A stretch of 62,994 nt of DNA, taken from assembly GCA_945906795.1 (NCBI GenBank), contig CAMDRO010000009.1, positions 1 through 62,994 of the forward strand. Direction: 5' to 3'. This stretch comes from Spirosoma fluviale (GTDB taxonomy: Bacteria; Bacteroidota; Bacteroidia; Cytophagales; Spirosomataceae). The notes beneath the pieces are model-generated. The model saw only the letters and a program-made list of their open reading frames with translations. It was not told the origin of the DNA and did not search any database. Below are positions 61,040-62,994 of the stretch, piece after piece. The translations under genes and the position numbers were made by a program. The stretch's first letter is position 1. Every line of letters begins with the position of its first letter.

Positions 61040-61093
61040 TGTAAATCGTCAGCAAAATTGGACCGATAGAGGTTATTTCTTAGGGAGTGTTTC
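61040..61093 (+). repeat. Isolated left end of the dispersed element, inside a gene relic
   Basis: TGTAAATCGTCAGCAAAATT, then GGACCGATAGAGG, TTATTTCTTAGGGAGTGTTTC. It is almost identical to 53836-53892 over its full length. It abuts the esterase relic on the left and the stop codon of the minus-strand dehydrogenase gene on the right. Confidence 0.85.
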
Positions 61094-61094
61094 A

Positions 61095-62348
61095 TTAGTT
61101 ATTGAATCTTTCAGGATGATAAAAACTAATGTCAATACTAGTAGGTTTTTCTTCAATGATTTCAGCTACTAATTTTCCAGTACCTGCACCCAAACTTAAT
61201 CCGATCATTGAATGACCTGTTGCGATGACCAAGTTATTTATTTTTTTCGAACGACCTAAATAGGGTAAGCCATCCGCAGAACAAGGTCGGTATCCATACC
61301 ATACTTTATCCCAACTAGGTGTGGGTATATCAAATTCAGGAAAAAATTGTTTAACTGCTTTTAAAATGCCTACCACTCTGTTGATTTGCGGAGCAGCCTT
61401 CGTTGTTGTAATTTCCATAGTTCCACCAAAACGCATTTTATTTCCATCCATGGGTGTAAGTGCGACACGCCCTTCCATTAAAACCGATGGATAATCTGTT
61501 TGAAATGGAGAATCTTCCAATGTAACTGAGTACCCTCGTCCTGGCATCAATGGCATTTTAATACCTAATTTTTGAACCAACTCCCTACTCCATGAACCAG
61601 TAGCTAAAACCACACAATCCGCTCTATATTTATTTTTATCGGTGATCACCGATTGAATTTCTCCATTGTTTAATTCAAAATCAACCACTTCCTCATTTAA
61701 ACAAAATTGAACGCCTTTTGATTTTAAATCTTCAATTAATTGTTTCATTAATTTATTCGGATACAAATGCGCATCACATTTAAAATAGATCGCACCCAAT
61801 GCATTAATTTTATGACGGGGCTCTAGAGCAAACAATTCATCCTGCGTTAACAATTGCGTATCTGTTAATCCTATTTCATGTGCACGCTTTATTGTATGAT
61901 ATGCATCTTCTGCCACTTTTTCAGTTTGAAATATCTCTAATAAGCCTTTATGTTCATAGGCAAATTTGAATTGAGGCAGCTTGGCCCATTCCTCATAACA
62001 ATGTTGACTCAACATGGCATAATCTTTTAAAGGAATGGCAGCCTTATCTACATTTTCAGCGGTGGCCATTTGCATAAACTTTAAACCCCATTGCATTAAA
62101 CTCAAACTTAATCTAGGTTTAACATAAAAGGGGCTTTGTGGATTTAACATCCACTTTAATCCTTCTTTCACGATACCGGGCGTTGCTAATGGAATAAAAT
62201 GACTAGGACATACATATCCAGCATTACCATAAGAGCAATTATTTAAAATATCATTTTGATCAATGACTGTAACTTGATGTCCCGCTTCTTGTAAATAATA
62301 AGCGCTACTTAATCCAATCACACCCCCGCCTAGTACAACTACCTTCAT
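61095..62348 (-). CDS. D-amino-acid (D-hydroxyproline type) dehydrogenase, FAD-dependent
   Basis: 417 residues of the DadA-like branch of FAD oxidoreductases. FAD-binding motif VVLGGGVIGLSSAYYL (3-18) with the acidic end VTVID; YGNAGYVCPSHFIPLATPG near residue 40; GRGYSVTLEDSPF; and C-terminal GTGHSMIGLSLGAGTGKLVA that closes the FAD site. It is 85 nt after the proline-racemase-type gene on the same strand, an arrangement known from trans-4-hydroxy-L-proline breakdown (epimerase then cis-4-hydroxy-D-proline dehydrogenase, as LhpA/LhpB). This context makes D-hydroxyproline the best guess; plain D-amino-acid dehydrogenase is the alternative. The stop codon lies against an element end. Confidence 0.87.
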   Translation of the reverse strand: MKVVVLGGGVIGLSSAYYLQEAGHQVTVIDQNDILNNCSYGNAGYVCPSHFIPLATPGIVKEGLKWMLNPQSPFYVKPRLSLSLMQWGLKFMQMATAENVDKAAIPLKDYAMLSQHCYEEWAKLPQFKFAYEHKGLLEIFQTEKVAEDAYHTIKRAHEIGLTDTQLLTQDELFALEPRHKINALGAIYFKCDAHLYPNKLMKQLIEDLKSKGVQFCLNEEVVDFELNNGEIQSVITDKNKYRADCVVLATGSWSRELVQKLGIKMPLMPGRGYSVTLEDSPFQTDYPSVLMEGRVALTPMDGNKMRFGGTMEITTTKAAPQINRVVGILKAVKQFFPEFDIPTPSWDKVWYGYRPCSADGLPYLGRSKKINNLVIATGHSMIGLSLGAGTGKLVAEIIEEKPTSIDISFYHPERFNN

Positions 62349-62433
62349 ATAATAGTTTAAAGCACGAATTTCGTTAAAATTGCGTTCATTTCCCCAATAA
62401 ATTAAGTGGAATTATTTAAAAGATAAAAAAGGC

Positions 62434-62994
62434 TTATACCACTTGAAAACCGCTTGCATAAGGGTCATCAGCGGGATCAATGGATATGGTATTAAATCCT
62501 ATTATCTTGGCCCAACCCTGAATAGAGGGTATAATTGCCTCCTTACCGCCAATTTCAGTCATGGCTTCCACCTTCCCAGTAAATACTGATCCTATAATAC
62601 TTTCATGCAAAAAGGCCTCTCCTTGCTTTAATTTACCCTTCGAATACCAATGGGCTAATCTTGCAGATGTACCTGTTCCGCAGGGCGAGCGATCAATGGC
62701 TTTATCACCATAAAAAACCGCGTTTCTTGCCGTATTTTTTTCATCCAATACTTTTCCAGTCCACAAAATATGAGAACATGAATTAATGGTGGGATCCAAA
62801 GGATGTTCAAATTTATGCGCAGCGTTAATGCGTTTACGCAATTCTCCACTCCAAGCAATTAATTGCCCAGCAGTATAATTTTCAATCCCTTTAAAATTTT
62901 CTTGCACTTCAACAATGGCATAATAATTACCACCATAACAAACATCAATATTTAATTCCCCTAAATCAGGGCATTGTATTTTTAAATTTTCGGC
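62434..62994 (-). CDS. Proline racemase / 4-hydroxyproline 2-epimerase family protein (N-terminus off window)
   Basis: The open frame continues to the window end (the apparent GTG start at 62907 is internal), so about 187 C-terminal residues are visible. Marks: ELNIDVCYGGNYYAIVEV (the conserved D.AYGG.FYA block), SHILWTGKVL, the second catalytic Cys in IDRSPCGTGTSARLA, HESIIGSVFTGKV and a final IIPSIQGWAKIIGFNTISID. The first catalytic Cys would be upstream, outside the window, so racemase/epimerase versus dehydratase cannot be fully decided, but the CGTGT Cys argues for a two-base epimerase. It is the upstream member of a transcript with the D-amino-acid dehydrogenase, pointing to hydroxyproline catabolism. 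Confidence 0.9.
   Translation of the reverse strand, partial: AENLKIQCPDLGELNIDVCYGGNYYAIVEVQENFKGIENYTAGQLIAWSGELRKRINAAHKFEHPLDPTINSCSHILWTGKVLDEKNTARNAVFYGDKAIDRSPCGTGTSARLAHWYSKGKLKQGEAFLHESIIGSVFTGKVEAMTEIGGKEAIIPSIQGWAKIIGFNTISIDPADDPYASGFQVV

Noticed and set aside
30979-61093. Chromosomal integron with attC sites
   Set aside because: The same-direction repeats between genes suggest it, but the ends are TGTA...TACA and not the GTTRRRY/RYYYAAC core sites, the units reach 370 nt, many genes between them are on the opposite strand, and no integrase is in the window.
60972-61172. 66-codon frame spanning esterase relic and element end
   Set aside because: It is a chance fusion of the relic's frame with the element and antisense of the dehydrogenase gene.
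1-62994. tRNA, rRNA, CRISPR arrays, prophage or intact transposase
   Set aside because: I looked on both strands and found no clover-leaf, rRNA signature, regular spacer array or transposase protein; absence by eye is not proof.

Overview
The window looks like a chromosomal segment of an AT-rich member of the Bacteroidota, most likely a freshwater Cytophagales-type bacterium (an inference from gene content, not a database match). Supporting signs are a type IX secretion (T9SS) sorting domain, an Oar-like TonB-dependent receptor, many lipoproteins and outer-membrane barrels, Bacteroidota-style promoters (TTTG, about 19 nt, TAnnTTTG), a proton-pumping rhodopsin with its retinal genes, and glycan genes typical of the phylum (GH28, sulfatase, DUF1080, Gfo/Idh/MocA). 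No rRNA, tRNA, CRISPR array or intact transposase was seen.

Left part (1-27.6 kb) is compact and metabolic: an Oar-like TonB receptor (cut by the window edge), an SGNH lipoprotein, three GH28-type beta-helix genes in tandem (one truncated), a sterol-desaturase-family membrane enzyme, a barrel protein followed by a 942-residue fibre with phage-tail-type repeats and an ice-binding-like domain, a type-B carboxylesterase, a DUF1080 plus Gfo/Idh pair, an M14 peptidase, a ceramidase-like lipoprotein, and a second Gfo/Idh enzyme. It ends with the light-harvesting unit crtY-blh-rhodopsin (lycopene to beta-carotene to retinal to holo-pump) and a penicillin-acylase-family enzyme.

Middle part (27.7-37.6 kb): sulfatase, SOUL heme-binding protein, an orphan antitoxin preceded by a stump of its toxin, a large heme-binding dehydrogenase of the planctomycete type paired with DUF1080 (visibly richer in G+C than its surroundings), DUF3500, and a secreted protein of unknown function.

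Right part (about 31-61 kb) is accessory in character. One to three genes at a time (AraC-type regulator, cysteine-synthase-like enzyme, T9SS cargo, FAD oxidoreductase, HipBA, M28 peptidase, DUF2490, two Fic proteins, nitrilase, small lipoproteins, TauE/SafE and serine dehydratase) are separated by copies of one non-coding element. All recognisable copies point the same way. The element has TGTA...TACA terminal inverted repeats and internal hairpins whose arms co-vary between copies. Several gene relics lie beside these copies, so the region appears to have been built and broken by repeated insertion. The right edge carries a D-amino-acid dehydrogenase and a proline-racemase/hydroxyproline-epimerase gene that runs out of the window, probably the start of a hydroxyproline catabolic operon.
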